Positions 37,851 through 51,059 of a stretch of DNA of 64,000 bases are shown piece after piece; the first letter of the stretch is position 1; each line of letters begins with the position of its first letter. Position numbers and translations under genes: made by a program. This stretch comes from Nepenthes gracilis (Eukaryota > Streptophyta > Magnoliopsida > Caryophyllales > Nepenthaceae): NCBI GenBank assembly GCA_033239525.1, contig BSYO01000030.1, forward strand, positions 8,903,119-8,967,118, written 5' to 3'. The notes under the pieces are model-generated. The model saw only the letters and a program-made list of their open reading frames with translations. It was not told where the DNA came from and searched no databases.

Positions 37851-38167
37851 TTTTATCACCGGATAAAATAGATATTTTTTTTGTTAGGAATATTTTATAT
37901 TTATTAGGAATATCCGTACTTTACTTGCGTATGAGACGTGTGTGTGAGTATATTTTCAATTAGAATTTGCCTACCCATTTTTAGATTTTGATCTTATTTT
38001 TAAATATGAGTTGTTTTATGCTAAACCGTGACATGGCACAACTAGCTTAGCATAACTCGAGCCACGTCTCATGTTGAGTCTCGTTATATAAGTCATATAC
38101 TGTTTCGAGCACGGCATGTTTACATTCAATTGTCTGAATAAATGGGCCATGACACCTATAGCTTTAA

Positions 38168-41100
38168 GGATCCCTTCTGTAACAGTAAAGTAAGACAGTC
38201 GTAGGTAAAGGAGAAAGAAGTCGCCCTTCTTATTGCGACTAGTTGACTTGCCATTCCCGATAAGAGCCCGAAGGTAGGTACCTATAGGCCTTCTCAGAAA
38301 GCACTAAATAAAACAAAAGCCTGACCCTATTATATGAGGAGAGAGTGCGCAACCCTATCAGAAAGCAAAAAGTCATAACCCAATGGAATTGTGGATAAGC
38401 GCCTCAAAGGGAGCTCAGAAGACCTCGCCTATCGTGGTTTTTACATATATAAACTCAACACCAAAAGGAATATAGAATTGTGGATAAGCGGCTCTAGAAA
38501 TAGAGAGTCTTTGCAAGGAAGATATTCGTATTCCTGGACCTAGGTTAACTCCTTGTTCCGTAAATCAAGCGGTTGCTGCCCGATAGTGTAGAGTATTGGC
38601 CACACCGAGGGGCAGGCCTTGGAAAGGATTGATTTCCACCCTAGATTCCTATCGTCACAGCTGATTTGGTAATTAACATAACAAACGATTTCAGAATTCT
38701 TCTTTTCATAGTGGACTCGTAAGCAAAAGCTCATCCTCTCCTAAAGGTCGAGTAACTACGTTTTTCTACTTGTCAGTAGAGCATTTCCCTTTTCAAACAG
38801 TCAAGTCATTGCATACCTCTCGGGTTAGGCTCAAGGGCTCCTATAAGGTATGTAACTCTATCCTTTCAATCGAATTGTACTAAGCTCCATCCTCTACAAA
38901 ACATAGGAGTGACTTAATTCTTATCTTTTTATAACCAGCTGGTCCTTTCGAAGCAGACTATTTCATTCTTGAAAGAGTAATAGTAATTTGTGAAGGCTTT
39001 TGTGCATTATGGTGGAAGAAGCACTAAAGTATGATATTGGATAGCGCGGAAGGGGAACGATGGTCAAAACAGGCATGGTGCTTTGGGGGCATCTTTCATT
39101 TCCTGACATTGAGTTCTTTTGCGAACAAGACAAGTTTCGCTAGGATACTCCAACGCTTGGGTCAACTCTCTCTTCAAGGGTCACTTTGACAACCTTTTCT
39201 GAGGCCACTTTTCTTAGTATTGGCTTGTCTTTGTGGTCTTCAATGGAACCGTGAGCCTTAGATGGAGCCACTCTAGGTACTTGCCTACCATTTTAGTCTT
39301 TTTCTCACTTCCATCAATCGCTTGATAAAGGGAGTGGATTCCTTCTTTAACAATAAAGCAAGATCGTCGTAGGTAAAGGAGAAAGAACTCGCCCTTCTTA
39401 TTGCGACTAGTTGACTTGCCAACTCGATAAGAGCCTGAAAGTAGGTACCTATAGGCCTTCTTAGAAAGCTCTAAATAAAACAAAAGCCCAACCCTATTCT
39501 ATGTGGAGAGAGTGCACAACCCTATCAAAAAGCAAAAAGTCATAACCCGATGGAATTGTGGATAAGCGCCTCAAAGAGAGCTCAGAAAACCTCGTCTATT
39601 GTGGTTTTTACATATATAAACTCAACACCAAAGGAAATATAAAATTATGGATAAGCGGCTCTAGAGTTCTCGTCTAAGATAGGTTTTTGGATATAACAAC
39701 AATGATTTGGTAATTAACACAATTTCCCTCTCGAATGCTTATTTTCTTAGTGGATAAAGCTTTTCTAAAGGTTGAGTAATCTTTTCTACTTGTCAAGGAG
39801 CATTTCCCTCTCCAAATAAGCCATTGCATATTCCTAGGCTTCTATGTATGTAACTCTATCCTTTCAGTCGAGCTATACTAAGCTCCATCCTCTACAAAAC
39901 ATAGGAGTGACTTAATTCTTATCTTTTTGTAACTAGCTAGTCGTTTCAAAGTAGACTATTTCATTTCTGAAAGAGTAATAGTAATTTGTGAAGGCTTTTG
40001 TGCATTTTGGTGGAAGAAGCACTAAAGTGTGATATTGGAGAGAAAAGGAGAAAGAACTCGCCCTTCTTATTGCGACTAGTTGACTTGCCATTCCCGATAA
40101 GAGCCCGAAGGTAGGTACCTATAGGCCTTCTCAGAAAGCTCTAAATAAAACAAAAGCCTGACCCTATTATATGAGGAGAGAGTGCGCAACCCTATCAGAA
40201 AGCAAAAGGTCGTAACCCAATGGAATTGTGGATAAGTGCATCAAAGGAAGCTCAGAAGACCTTGCCTATCGTGGTTTTTACATATATAAACTCAACACCA
40301 AAAGGAATATAGAATTGTGGATAAGCGGCTCTAGAGATAGAGAGTCTTTACAAGGAAGATATTCGTATTCCTGGACCTAGGTTGACTCCTTGTTCCGTAA
40401 ACCAAGCAGTCGCTGCCCGACAGTATAGGGTACTGACCACACCGAGGGGCAAGCCCTGGAAAGGATTAATTTCCACCCTAGATTCCTATCGTCACAGCTG
40501 ATTTGGTAATTAACACAATAGACGATTTCGGAATTCTTATTTTCTTAGTGGACTCGTAAGCAAAAGCTCATCCTCTCCTAAAGGTTGAGTAACTACGTTT
40601 TTCTACTTGTCAGTAGAGCATTTCCCTCTCCAAATAGTCGAGCCATTGCATACCTCTCGGGTTAGGCTCAAGGGCTCCCGTAAGGTATGTAACTCTATCC
40701 TTTCAGTCGAGCTATACTAAGCTCCATCCTCTACAAAACATAGGAGTGACTTAATTCTTATCTTTTTGTAACTAGCTAGTCGTTTCAAAGTAGACTATTT
40801 CATTTCTGAAAGAGTAATAGTAATTTGTGAAGGCTTTTGTGCATTTTGGTGGAAGAAGCACTAAAGTGTGATATTGGATAGCGCAGAAGGGGAACAATGG
40901 TCAAAACAGGCATGGTGCTTTGGGGGCATCTTTTATTTCCTGACGTTGAGTTTTTTTGCGAACAAGACAAGTTTCGCTAGGATACTCCAACGCTTGGGTC
41001 AACTCTCTCTTCAAGGGTCACTTTCACAACCTTTTTTGAGGCCACTTTTCTTAGTGTTGGCTTTTCTTTGTGGTCTTCAATGGAACCGTGAGCCTTCGAT

Positions 41101-41667
41101 GGAGCCACTATAAGTGCTTGCCTACCTTTTCGGTCTTTTTCTCACTTCCATCAATCGCTTGATAAAGGGAGTGGATTTCTTCTGTAATAGTAAAGCAAGA
41201 CCGTCGTAGGTAAAGGAGAAAGAACTTGCCCTTCTTATTGCGACTAGTTGACTTGCCATTCCCAATAAGAGCCCGAAAGTAGGTACCTATAGGCCTTCTC
41301 AGAAAGCTCTAAATAAAACAAAAGCCGACCCTATTCTATGAGCAAAGAGTGCACAACCCTATCAAAAAGCAAAAAGTCATAACCCGATGGAATTGTAGAT
41401 AAGCGCTTCAAAGGGAGCTCAGAAGACCTCGTCTATTGTGGTTTTTACATATATAAACTCAACACCAAAGGAAATATAAAATTGTGGATAAGCGGCTCTA
41501 GAGATAGAGAGTCTCTATAAGGAAGATATTCATATTCCTGGACCTAGGTTAACTCCTTGTTCCGTAAACTAAGCGGCTGCTACCCGACAGTATAGAGTAC
41601 TGACCACACCGAGGGGCAGGCCCATGGAAGGATTGATTTTCACCATGGATTCTTATCGTCACAGCTA
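38168..41667. repeat. Tandem array of ~1.15-kb units, organelle-like, in gene A intron 1
   Basis: About 3.4 units in direct orientation start near 38,168, 39,335, 40,040 and 41,175. Each begins near GTAGGTAAAGGAGAAAG and CCTTCTTATTGCGACTAGTT, then CCTATAGGCCTTCT, GAATTGTGGATAAGCG, CCTGGACCTAGGTT, ACATAGGAGTGACTTAATTC, and AGCGC..GGAAGGGGAAC. Unit 2 has internal deletions (it lacks the CCTGGACCTAGG block and the last ~300 bp) and unit 4 is truncated. Units 1 and 3 are nearly identical over long stretches. The base composition is far more balanced than the flanks and the style resembles plant mitochondrial intergenic DNA, so a nuclear mitochondrial insertion is my best guess. I recognise no organelle gene in it. 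Confidence 0.75.
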
Positions 41668-42794
41668 GCGAACCAATCTATCGGTCCTACCCTCAACTCA
41701 CTGAAACGGAACTAGCTTATCGAAATATTATATTTTTTTCCATTTCAAGTAAACCTTATTAAAATCAGATCATTCATCCGACTCAATTCAACCGATCTAG
41801 AATTTTATAGGGTTTGATTAATATATAAAAATACTATAAATGGGTACAGTTACAAAATTAGTCATGATTAATTTTTTAGATTTGGACGGTTATCGATAAA
41901 AGTGTTCAGATCAGTCCGATCCAACCTAAATTATAATTTTTTTATAAATATATTTTTTATTTTTAAATAAATATCAAGTTTTAAAAACATTATTTCAATA
42001 TATTATAATTTTGTATAATTAATAACTTTTTATATAAAGATTATTTATTAAAATATATACTTATGTAATATTTATTCTAAATATTATAATTTCAAAATAC
42101 TATATATTTTAGATATTTTTATTCTAACATAATTATCAAAATAAATACACTAATAATAAAAAAGTACTCATGAACTGGTCTGAGCCGGACCAACCCAATT
42201 GTTAGGGTTTTTAGCCCAAGTGAATAGGCCTTGTCAAGTTTGATTTGATTTATTTATTATAAATTTTTATTTAAGTTTAATTTATATTTTATTTAAAATT
42301 AATTTTGATCAGACCTAATTTTAATTACGATAAAAAAAGAAAGAAAATTGGGTGGTAATTTTTTTCTCATGATATAATTGATAAGAACATTTTATTTGAT
42401 GGTTCATACACTTAGAATTTAAACTCAATATAAAAACATTTTATATTAATGAATACTTGGCATATATAATTACTGTATTTTATGCAAAAAAACCACATTT
42501 TTTTTCTCTTCAATATTCTTTGAAAAGCATACACGTAAAACATTATTATTAGAAACATATTTTGCTTTTCATGTAACTTTTCAACATTCAAACAAAAAAA
42601 TAATAATTTTTTTATAACCAAATAGAGTATTGACAAAATATATCTAATAGTTTTATCCCAGTCATACAATATATTGATAAAGAATAGACATGAAAAATGA
42701 CAAGTTGGGTGCTTAAATATTCTAAAGGGATATGCTTCAGCTTAATTGTGGATACAAAATAGACTTCATAGCTATAACTTTCAGTCTAAATTAA

Positions 42795-42995
42795 GGTGTC
42801 GGGGACTACACCTCTCCTCTGCAGTGCCACTCATATGCCTCAGCTCTGAGGACCATTGATATAAATTCAAAGACCCATATATTTTATGATTGAAAAAAAT
42901 TTAAAAATATGTATATTTGTTGTTGAATTTATATTTAATGGTCTTGGAATTGAGCCATCGAGGCTGCACATTGGAAATGAGGCGCGGTGCCACCC
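42795..42995. mobile_element. Foldback (MITE-like) element near gene A exon 1
   Basis: The inner arms pair well: CCATTGATATAAATTCAA (~42,852) against TTGAATTTATATTTAATGG (~42,925). Outer parts with GTGCCAC and GAGG motifs are also roughly inverted. A/T-rich centre. It lies ~200 bp inside intron 1. Confidence 0.45.
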
Positions 42996-43193
42996 AGTTC
43001 ATTGACTAGAAAAAAAATATTATGATCAAATCATAAACCACTCATCATTAAAAAAAAATAGTCAATAAATGAATATATAGCAGGAATAGTATCGAAATAA
43101 CTTCTCCATATTGTAAGAGAGTTTTGCATATCAGATAAGATTGGAGTAGAAGTCTCATATGCTTAGATATTAGTCTTAGTAAGAATGGAACAC

Positions 43194-43501
43194 CTGACAA
43201 TGAGACTGAGAAGCTGAATGTCTGGTCCATAAATAGATGACTCTTTTTTAAGGCTGAGAAAAGCAGTTAATGATCTACCGGAGGAATCGACTTCTACCGA
43301 TTGCAGGTTGTATCCGAACCACAAAGGGCATCCAGGATCGTCGTCGGCCATGGCCGAATTCCACACTCCCCCTTGTAATACTGAAACCACAAAGACTAAT
43401 ATCACAGCACCTTGTGTTCGTAACAGAGAGTTATGAAGACGAAGAGGATGAGAATGATGTTGCTCTTTCGAGGATATGAAGATAGAGTCATCTTCTTCCA
43501 T
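43194..43501 (-). CDS. AGLU1: Gene A exon 1 (start codon, signal segment)
   Basis: The start is the ATG at 43499-43501. The same context (GAGA before ATG, then GAAG-like codons) is found at the gene B start. The exon encodes 102 residues plus two bases. Residues ~32-46 form a hydrophobic run (AVILVFVVSVL) that should act as a signal peptide core. It is preceded by an unusually long ~30-residue polar, His-rich region. The exon ends with the family motif around IYGPDIQLLSL. The donor is AG|GTGTTC at 43193-43192, in phase 2. Confidence 0.88.
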
Positions 43502-43572
43502 TCTCAAACCAACCTGTCTTCTTATCTCCCCTCACCAGGCAATTGATAAACATAATTTTCTCCCCTCCTTCC

Positions 43573-43580
43573 TTTAAATA
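43573..43580 (-). promoter_or_regulatory. TATA-like box of gene A
   Basis: TATTTAAA on the minus strand lies 72 nt upstream of the gene A ATG. The aligned position in gene B carries TATTAAAG. Distance and conservation fit a core promoter. Confidence 0.5.
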
Positions 43581-44024
43581 GTAGCTGACAGGTAGCAAAA
43601 ACACAATGTAAACTTGTCAAGGAAGCCCCACTAGTCATTCAATCCCACCTCTCACGTAATCATTCACAATTATAGAAAAATTTGGAAAAATTAGACGTAC
43701 GAAATAACAAAAAAAAAGGGCCAAATAAATAGACTAGGATGAAATATGTGGAGTTTTATTGTTATAGTGTGGGGAATTATTCCTATGATTTATATTTATA
43801 ATTTATAAGTCATAAAAAAGTAACCTTATAATAATAATTTTTTTAAAAAAAATAGCAAAAATCTTAAATTATATACATAAAAAAATAAAAACATATTAGA
43901 TAAAACATAAGCCATATTATTGAGAAAAATAGAATGACAATCGATATAGGTGTTAAATGGATTGTGTTACCTGTGACATGGTATGGTCTAACCTGTTATG
44001 AAACGTGCCAAGGACAACCTCAAT

Positions 44025-44050
44025 TATATATATATATATATATATATATG
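44025..44050. repeat. (TA)n microsatellite
   Basis: Uninterrupted TA dinucleotides, ~26 bp, upstream of gene A. A shorter (TA)n run lies at 47,409-47,425. Confidence 0.9.
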
Positions 44051-44169
44051 TGCGCTAATAGTCACATGATCATTGAATGATCACATGTTTGGTGGACCTT
44101 TGGGGGAGGGGGAGATGGGGGAGCGAGCCTCAAATTAAAAAAATTAAATTTAAAAAAATCTATTTATAT

Positions 44170-47100
44170 CCTATTCTCCACACATACATGCACTCAACAC
44201 ACACTCTATTATCTACTATCTACTTTCTTATAATATAATACATGATATTAGTGTAATATTTATAGATATATTTATATTAATTTTATTCATAATTTATATA
44301 TTAATATTATTATTTTATAAGTTTTTTATCAATTATGAAGTATAATTTTTTTTAAAAAAAATTTTGATAGTGAAGAAAAATAAGAAAATAATTTCAATAT
44401 TTTATACAGGTTAAATCATATGTATACATTGATAGTGGTTTTGAAATATAAAAATCACAATCTAGTTTGGTGCATATACTATTTCTGTTTTATCTATTTC
44501 TGGCAACTCCTAAAATCCATTTTAAAAATGTGCAATAACTTTTAAGATTAAGTTAGTTAATAGTGAAAACGAGTCACTCGTAAAAAATATAAAAAAAGAT
44601 TATATGTCTAAAAATTTTAAGGATACAGGATACTTAAATAAACACATGAAAATATATGAGACGCAGTAATTATCTTCAATTAAGACTGAACTAACATTTT
44701 TGAGTAGTGTAGGGTTAGAAATTTTTCAGTATGACCGGCAATTAAATCGGAAAGAACTTATAAGATCTGAGTTTCAATTTATAATTTTGATCAAGATTAA
44801 TTAAGTTAAAAAAAAAAAAAATTTGAGGTCAAATAAAGAATTGTATCAAAGTTAATTTTTGATCGGGTCACAGTGAGTTTCAATGATACCTAACCGATTC
44901 CTAATATATATACACACGTATTTTGGGTAGAATGGTCATGCCTAAGGGACGCCTCTAGGGCTCACAAATGTACTTTCGATAGATTATTTATGCCCAATAT
45001 ATACTTGAGAGACGCTCGTTTGTAGTTTTGATAGATTTTTGATTTGTTCAATTGGATGTCAAATTTATAAATTTTCTTATTGTGATTTTAGTATGGATAT
45101 ATCTGCTCATGCAGGTGTTGATATTTGATACAAGTTAGTGTCTGATGTCTATTTAAAAATTTAAAATTTTATTAACAAATTTTTGAGTTTTTAAGATAAA
45201 AATAAATCAAGATAAATAATTAGATTAATATAAGATAAAATATGCTTTTAGGATTAAGGACGAACTGATAGAATATATAACTTAGTAGCAGAACTTTTCT
45301 CTCATGATAAAAAAAATAATAAGTTTAAAAAATATGTACAGAAGTGCTTACAACCCATACATATAAAAATATTTTGATGAATTTTTAAGGGTGAGATTAT
45401 TCGTATTTTTTAGTACTTAAACAAAAATTATTTTTTAAATTAATACACGTAAAATTTAATATTTCTTTAACTAATATTATATAGTCATCATGGAATGATT
45501 TACTTATATTTGTATTACAGCACATTAAATTTTAAAAAATTATGAATTATAAAAAAATTATTAGTTTTAAAATTTTTAAGTACCTACATACTATTTTTAT
45601 AATTTTTAAAACAATTAGTGTTATTATAAATAAATTTAAAATATTTAATAATATTTTATATTACTTTAATAATATTTTAAATAATAATTATATAATTTTT
45701 TCAAAATTATAATTTTTTTAATTTTTAATGGTAAAATATTTCATATATGATATATTATATTATTAACTTTTATATTAAGAATATTTTATAATTTATTTTT
45801 TCTTTTGTGAAAAAAAAAAAGAATGTTTTCTATTTGCTAAAATATCTTCCTTTCATAGTAACAATTATAATATCCTACTTTCATTAATAATTTATAATAA
45901 TATTATTATTATTTTAAATTAATTAAAAAATAATTATATAATAAAGATTAAAAAAATTAGATTACCCACAATTAGACTTGGCACTGGATGGGCACCTATC
46001 TCCATGCTTGTATGTATTTGAGGCAATAGTCATGCATTTGATGCATGCCTCTAGAATGTTCATGTACATTTGTAGTAGAATATTGGCATTAGACATGTGC
46101 CTGAAGCATGAGCAAATGAGGCAAAATAGAGTACCACAGGTGCACTTATCTAGTGTTCATGTGCCGATCATATTTGTAAGGCCCTGTATAGACTGCTTTG
46201 ATCATTTTCATAGGAAAAGTTAGAGAAGAGAGGAAGAGAAATGAGACGAAGAAAATGGAGAAGAATAAGAAAAAGAAGAAAAAAAGAGCAAGAAAGAGGA
46301 ACAAGAAATTTTAAAATCATTAGAGTCAAATTAGTTATATCAGATATTTAAGTTAAATATTTTGAAACCTTATCTTAAGTTTATCTCAAAATCCTTTAAT
46401 TTTAATTTTTATGTTTTTAACTATATAACCATATCACCATTTACTACTTCATTTTAGATATTTGTGCAGGTATGATATTTTTACCAATTATTTTAAAGTT
46501 TTATTAGATTTGATCAAAAACTTAAAATATATGTTTATTTTTTACAAAATAAGTGAATATTTTGATATAATATATTTATATATATAAATATTTGAGAAAA
46601 AATCATAAAACTTATATATTTGACCTTACATGTTAATAGTTTATATAAATATTTTGAATCAAATTCTATTTTGATATTTGTCTTAATATTTATACTTTTT
46701 TTAAAAAGAACAGTTTTAATATGTATACTTTTACATATTGTAAAAAGTGTTGGACATTTGAACTTTTTCACAGTGTGAAAAGCGTTGGACATTTGTACTT
46801 TTCTTACGGAGAAAAAATATTTATATATTTATCATATAATCTACCATTTGGCATTTTATTGAGAATAATTATAAAAAATTGATGAAACTATATATTCAAA
46901 CATCTAATATATTAAATACACTGGAAGACGATATCTATTTTCATGGGTAGTAAAAGAAAGTGGTAATTAATCCCGTTTATAGGTGTATTTATAAATGGCT
47001 TGCCTATAAATCTAAATAATAATATTTTAGCTTAATAATATTGGTAGTACGTACAACTATTTTGTAAAGTTTGGCATTTTAGTCCTTAATTCTCAATTTT

Positions 47101-49100
47101 TTTATATTTTAAATTTTTAAAATTTTTCATGTATCGTATTTAATATTTGAAAATATTTGATATTGAAATTTACAAGTTTTGATATAATTTTGGACATCTG
47201 AGCCTCTAAAAAACATACAACATGGACTTTGGACGATTTCACATAGTTTGAATTATTTGGTATTTTTATATATATTATGAATTTTACATATAAAATCATA
47301 ATTAAATATTTAATATTTAAATATTTAATATTTGAACAATATATTTAGAATTTGGATACATTAGGTTTTACACGTGCTTTACTATTTTTCGTTCTTTTAT
47401 TTTGTTTCATATATATATATATATACACGTAATATTTAATTAAAGATTTTATTTAGTTATATTTAGTTTTGTATTTATATTTTGATAATATTTGAGATTA
47501 TTGTATATTTTTATTTATCAAAATTTATATAATTTGAAAATTTTAATAGCGGGTAGATTTTAATATAATTTATATTATGATTGACTAAATATTTGTTTTT
47601 TTTTTTCTTACAAATGATTTTAGGTTGAGTAGGTTATATTATTATTGTTAAAGGCTGGATGGAATTTAATTCAATCAAATCTTATATCCAATGTGATTTC
47701 AGGTTATTTTACTTTTAGCTTTTAGGTTTTGTGTGTCCAACCTAATTTTATGATTATTTAAAAATTTTAATTATTTAATAATTATTATTTAGATTTATTA
47801 TTATTATTATTATTTATTACGGGCTCATGTTTAAGATACAACAATAATTTAAAATATTGTACAGACAAAACAAGTTGAGTTACAGGAATATAAATATCGA
47901 TCATTCAATAAGGTGAAACTCAACATCTTAAAGGTTAAAAATGGCATATCTTTTTTTATTATATTTTAACCATCTTGCACAATAAAAATATTTCAAAAGT
48001 CAAGATGATTACATATATTGATTAGAAAATTATTGAAATGATTAAATATTTTTTTAAAAAAATTATTTTACTACTAACAAATATGTAAGTATCTATTATA
48101 TTTGTCAAAATCTACTATTAAGCTAATTGTTATAATTTATTAACATGATTCATCTTTTTAGAAAAAAAAATGATTTTTGTTATGTAATATCGACAAAGAA
48201 GTAAATATATTATATAAAAGTTAAATAAATAATTTTAAATAAATATTAAAATTATTAAAAATAACTTATTTACTAATATTATATTTAACTATATTTTTTA
48301 TAAAAATTAAAATATTAAAAAATTATCTAATGTTAACTTATCTTATTACAATTATGGACCCCATACAAATTTATATGGGATATATATATGCCTTGATGAA
48401 TTATATGACAATATGAGGATGACTGATAATACGAATAAAATAAATGCCCACATCTATCACAACTTATATATAATATATAATTTATATCCATCACAATCAA
48501 CATTAGAACTATCCACTTTAATAATAAAAGTGAACAATAGTAAAGGTGGCTGATGAGATTTAATTTTATTGGTGTAAGCTCAATATGAAATAAAGCCAGT
48601 TAGTAAAAATTTAACATCAATTAAATTTTTTTACTATTTACAGGTGGACCATATTTTTAATATTACAAGTAACAGTTTAACGTTTAAAATTTTGGATTGA
48701 TAGAATGTAACCGAGTATATATTTTTCATACTTATATTAATAGTATGAGATATTTTAACCCCACCAATAAGTACGGTGTGATCAAAATCAACTTTTAGTG
48801 TCAAGAGTCAAATAATTAAAAAAAACAAGGTAAGATAATACTAAAGTTCATAGAAACGTGCATCCTTTTTAAATTTATTTGGGTACAAAAGATTGTGGCA
48901 GAATTTCTACCATTGCGATTTATAGTGAAAAGGATGATTCTAACAATAGTGGTAGTAAAAATATAAGTGAAGCCTAAAAATAATTAAATTATTATTAATT
49001 TTTTTTTACTTTTTAAAATTATAATATAAAAAATATTTAATGAAATAAATAAAATATAAAATATTTTCTAAATTACTTTGTATAATTTTATTTTTAAATA
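44170..49100 (+). repeat. AT-rich dispersed repeat, copy 2 (upstream of gene A)
   Basis: Direct-orientation partner of 35,400-37,850, lengthened by insertions at ~44,760-45,230 and ~45,960-47,830. The second insertion includes a less AT-rich piece at ~45,975-46,300 with a small open frame and A/G-rich tail, not identified. Confidence 0.55.
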
Positions 49101-49103
49101 TTT

Positions 49104-49292
49104 TTAGCATTTTTTAAATATAGGCCATGTCATAGGCACGGTTGACCACAAGGAGGCCACATATCGTTTTACAAGACGTATTCTATCATAACTTGTTCCT
49201 GCTAAGAAAAAAAGCGCAACACCAATAAATCCATGAGAAATTTTTTGTAAAATGGCTCCATTGAGTTCTAGCCTATGATATAAACGTATCAA
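49104..49292 (-). pseudogene. ndhD: Plastid ndhD fragment in the nucleus (NUPT)
   Basis: Minus-strand translation gives [20 protein letters not shown] then [12 protein letters not shown], which is the strongly conserved central part of plastid NDH subunit 4 (ndhD); the mitochondrial nad4 pattern differs. Only ~45 residues match. Beyond IRLV and before LNGAILQ the similarity stops, so it is a short, isolated fragment. Non-functional. Confidence 0.8.
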
Positions 49293-49299
49293 ACCAATA

Positions 49300-51050
49300 T
49301 GGTACGATTATATACATACAGCCCAAATAAATACGTCACAATTTTACATTGTTAAATTTAACCATAAAATGATGCTTGTTTCCGTCCACATGCATTACTA
49401 TGATTTGTCATATTCCATGCGATCAATTATAATATATACAAAGTACAAAGAAAATGATAAGGAAAATGCCTAAAATCCACATATGGATCTAGTTTAAAGG
49501 TTTGGATATCGACCACTCAATCTAGATGACTCACTCTCGATAACTACTCTCATGGATACCACCTTAGCAATTTGACAAGGATCATTTTTCATCAAGTATT
49601 TGGCTTTGGCAGTTTGGCCTAGACATATTGGCCAATCATACAGTAGTAGTCTTAATCTTAATTTCAAAAATAGACAATTTTGTATCTAATTATATAGAAG
49701 TTGATGCATATTTATGAATAAGAGATATTATGTAAGTATTAATAAGATCTAAATTATTAACAGTCTCTTCAAATATATTAAAAATTCATCCAAAAAGTAC
49801 TCTGCTAATTAGAACACTTAAATGAGATCATATATCAAACACTTCCATTCCTCAAGCATAAAGATGGAAGACATTGAGCCCTCGTCATTGTAAGCCGAGG
49901 CAATGCATAGTAAGAAGCATAGGCCAATCAAGAATTTGGCTCGTCATACCTAAATTTAAAACCTAAAACAACCAAACTAAATTTTCCTCTTTTCTTTTTT
50001 CTCAAAAGTATAAACAAAAATTTTTACAATATTGGAATAATTTCTACTAAATTGAGATATACGATATAATATATTCATAAAAAGCAGTTTGCCGTATTGA
50101 ATTTTCATTTTGCCTGAGTTTTGAGGTATGACATACCACTTTTTAGTATATTTTAAACTATTTTATATTACATCATAAAATATATTATTTTTTATGACTC
50201 AAACTTATAACTATCAGATCACACTATGACCACATTATTTTTTTAAGTCAAGACTTCTATTTACAATATAATAGAGAGTTCTGTATAATATATATTAGAA
50301 TTCAAAATCCAATAAAACTATATAAACAAGGTCATTGTGTGGAGTCATGTGGATTGAAATAGTTCTATATTTATTTATCTTCCCTACACCTATATGACTT
50401 TCCATTACCCTTTTGAAGTTGATTGTATAGTTATCAAAAGGGGCACGTTAGGATATCAATTATACATCAAGCCTCTATAAGTATGGCATCTAATGCATTT
50501 TAATAGGTACATATCTAGGCATCTATCTATATATGATTAAAGTTAGATTGTTCAACTTATCTAGCTTGATTGGCCTAAAAGTTTATAAATTTGGTAAAGA
50601 TATATGAATATTCTAGATGAAAATATTTAAAAATTAGGCTTGATTAATTTATATATCAAACATATTCACAGGTAAAAATGAACAATTTGGCCATATAGTC
50701 AGGTTATATATTTTTATAAAAATAATATCCTTATTTAAGACAAATACCAATTTTTTAAAAATTCATCCCAAAGAATTATATTTTTATATAATTAAAAACT
50801 TTTAATATAACCGTCTTTCATTTGAAAAAAATTATATATTAACTTAATCTAAAATATTATTTTTGAAGTATTTTATAATTTTAGATACTCATATATAGAT
50901 ATTAATTTTTATATAAAATATTTAAAAATAAAAATGATTCATGCTTGAACTGGTTATTATAACAACTTAAGATAGTTTTAGAACTAGAACTCGTGTGAGA
51001 TATTGGCCAAGAGCTTCTGCTTAATGTCCCCATGAACCACTTGAGTAAAA
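49300..51050. other. Upstream DNA, no recognised feature
   Basis: A/T-rich, with slightly more complex stretches at 49,480-49,660 and 49,850-49,960 that may be transposon debris. No open frame or RNA gene supported. Confidence 0.5.
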
Positions 51051-51059
51051 GATTATTAC

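Larger units (their letters stand above)
33487..43193 (-). other. Gene A intron 1 (9.7 kb)
   Basis: GTGTTC...TTCGCAG. It contains a solo LTR, one copy of an AT-rich dispersed repeat, an organelle-like tandem array and a foldback element, all listed separately. 34,856-35,400 and 41,670-42,790 are plain A/T-rich DNA. Confidence 0.8.
23360..43501 (-). pseudogene. AGLU1: Gene A: AGLU1-type alpha-glucosidase (GH31), five exons, with two 1-nt deletions in exon 4
   Basis: GH31 enzymes of this type release glucose from the non-reducing ends of alpha-glucans and maltose, usually in the cell wall or vacuole. Five minus-strand exons join with consistent phases: 43194-43501, 32735-33486, 27147-27377, 24687-25331 and 23360-24244. 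The family order is complete: hydrophobic N-terminus, N-terminal beta domain ([32 protein letters not shown]), catalytic barrel (GFHQCRY, the nucleophile motif LDMNE, the acid/base motif HWTGD), GTDVCGF, and a full C-terminal beta domain. LHNTTPFGF and LWNAD fit AGLU1-type alpha-glucosidase better than XYL1-type alpha-xylosidase. With two missing bases restored the protein would be ~940 residues, normal for the family. As given, exon 4 shifts frame near 25,215 and stops at 25,204-25,206, leaving ~472 residues without catalytic residues. This is either a recent pseudogene or an assembly error at short homopolymers. Confidence 0.9.

Noticed and set aside
33600..38000. Possible CRISPR-like or regularly spaced repeats in AT-rich DNA
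   Set aside because: The recurring words are low-complexity A/T runs without fixed spacing, and the sequence is a plant nuclear genome.
40868..41113. 81-codon open frame in the tandem array
   Set aside because: It is one of several unit-derived frames, disrupted in other units, and matches no organelle gene I recognise, so it was left as part of the repeat.
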